The notes beneath the pieces were generated by a model. It was not told where the DNA came from, made no database searches, and saw only the letters and a list, made by a program, of their open reading frames with translations. DNA of 64,000 nt from Carya illinoinensis (Eukaryota > Streptophyta > Magnoliopsida > Fagales > Juglandaceae). Below are positions 62,754-64,000 of this stretch, one piece after another. Each line of letters opens with the position of its first letter. Positions within the stretch are counted from its first letter, which is position 1. The translations under genes were made by a program, and so were the position numbers. Where the stretch lies: positions 32,910,864 through 32,974,863 of the forward strand of contig NC_056762.1 in the NCBI RefSeq assembly GCF_018687715.1, written 5' to 3'.

Positions 62754-64000
62754 TGAATTGAATTTTTAGTAGACATTTTAGGAAAAAGCTACTTTGTCTC
62801 CCAATATGTACCGCTTGGCTTTTTTTTTTTTTACTTAGTGGTTAAGAAAGTGATTTTAAGTGTATTGGTGTATTTTAAAAAAATATATTTAAATGTATTT
62901 AAAAAATGTGAAAAGAAAAATTAAAAAAAAAATAATAACTAGCAATCATATGGAGCCGTGCTACTTAGGTGGCAGAGTAGCCCGTTCCAATTTTTTATTG
63001 AACAAAGGCCTGTCAAGTCAACATGTAATTTATCTCCTATCAAAAGTTTCTACAAATATAGAAGTTCTCGAGTCGTGCTAGATCTCCTGAGGGATGTAGT
63101 CCAAGAACCCATCGAGAAAGACAAAAAAGTTTTTCATTTTTTATTTTTTTCATTTTTTTCATTTATTTTTTTAGGTTCTTAAATATTTTTTAAAAAATAA
63201 AAAAAATCACAATATCATTAAAAAAATACTTCTTTAATCATTATTTAAAAACAAAAAGATTCAGGACACAAATTCGAGACCCAAATTCAAGACACAAAGC
63301 ATTTATGTTCTCCAAATATATAAGAGTACTAATAAATTAATAATTATTTTACAATTATTCTATAATCTATTGTTCTAATTGTTTTAAATAGAGGGTAGGT
63401 ATGTAAAACTAAAATAAATTACGGGAAGTGATATTGACAAATTAGCAGTTCACATTAAGATCGATGAAAGAATTAGTGAATGTTTGAGATTGTGGTAGAA
63501 AATATAACTTATAGTTTTATGGCTTATAGCTTAAGTAATAAGTTTTACTATTAAAATGTTATTTAGCATTTTTTTGCAATCATGTGTCTAGAGTACTTTC
63601 AAATATGTTATATTTGTATGGAAACAAATTTTAAAAAAAATACTTTCTAATATAGAAAAATGATCATTTGATTTTTTAAAAAATTATGATCATATTTTTG
63701 AAAGTTTAAAAGTTGTAATTATCTTAAAGTTGTATAGATATTTTTGCACATTGACAGTCTTTTTAAAATTTGAATTATGTTAAGCATTATCTAGAAAAGC
63801 ACGTGTGAGAAAATAATATTTTTTCTCAAACGTACTTTTTAACTTATTTGAGATTACAAAGTACTTTATGAAAAAAAATAGATGTTAGAAATTTCTTGGT
63901 GGTTGTAGTGCCACCTTCGTATGTCTACATGTACAATTTAAGACTGTGCAACCAGGTTACGAACTACATACCTAGGTATACCTGCCCAAAACCCGGGTTT
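62754..64000. other. AT-rich flank
   Basis: T-rich and A-rich runs (for example 63120-63260). No gene, RNA or mobile element recognised. Confidence 0.4.

Overview
This 64-kb window looks like nuclear DNA of a woody eudicot. It is AT-rich, has spliced genes with GT-AG introns and no prokaryotic operons, and is dominated by plant transposon families. AT-rich short elements with a T/A-flanked skeleton (about 17090-17275, 42378-42526 and 51490-51800) resemble elements I associate with Fagales such as walnut and hickory. That placement is inference from memory, not a search result.

Only two loci look like intact host genes. One is a six-exon WAT1-related (MtN21/EamA) transporter at 39087-41276 (+). 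The other is a single-exon 160-residue protein of unknown function at 49128-49610 (-). A third possible gene is a set of three phase-compatible small exons between 14861 and 16959 (-).

Most of the rest is nested transposable elements. (1) 318-11453: a hAT-like non-autonomous element with an 8-bp target duplication, split by a 10.4-kb Ty3/Gypsy element of the Tat type on the minus strand. The Gypsy has degenerate pol, no gag or protease, degenerate ~430-510-bp tandem repeats, and a long decayed ORF antisense to pol. (2) 13182-13925: a 744-bp hAT-like MITE with a hairpin inside. (3) 17340-25625: a 5'-truncated L1-like LINE (-). Its RT motif A is split by a 476-bp MITE. Its RNase H domain is split by a 4.5-kb LTR-type insertion, which itself contains a 1.4-kb poly(A)-tailed retroposon with a 14-bp target duplication. 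(4) 28160-37204: a Copia element with 128-bp LTRs (-), split by a 4.6-kb Gypsy deletion derivative. (5) 42527-48575: a nearly full-length but broken L1-like LINE (+). (6) 51865-62753: a CACTA (En/Spm) element with 30-bp terminal inverted repeats. It carries a six-exon TNP1-like gene broken by two stops and one frameshift, and no recognisable TNP2.

The intervals between these are AT-rich, with microsatellites and minor repeats. No RNA genes or CRISPR arrays were recognised. The main biological interest is the layering of insertions, the internally rearranged retroelement derivatives and the antisense ORF of the Tat element. All coordinates and comparisons were made by eye.
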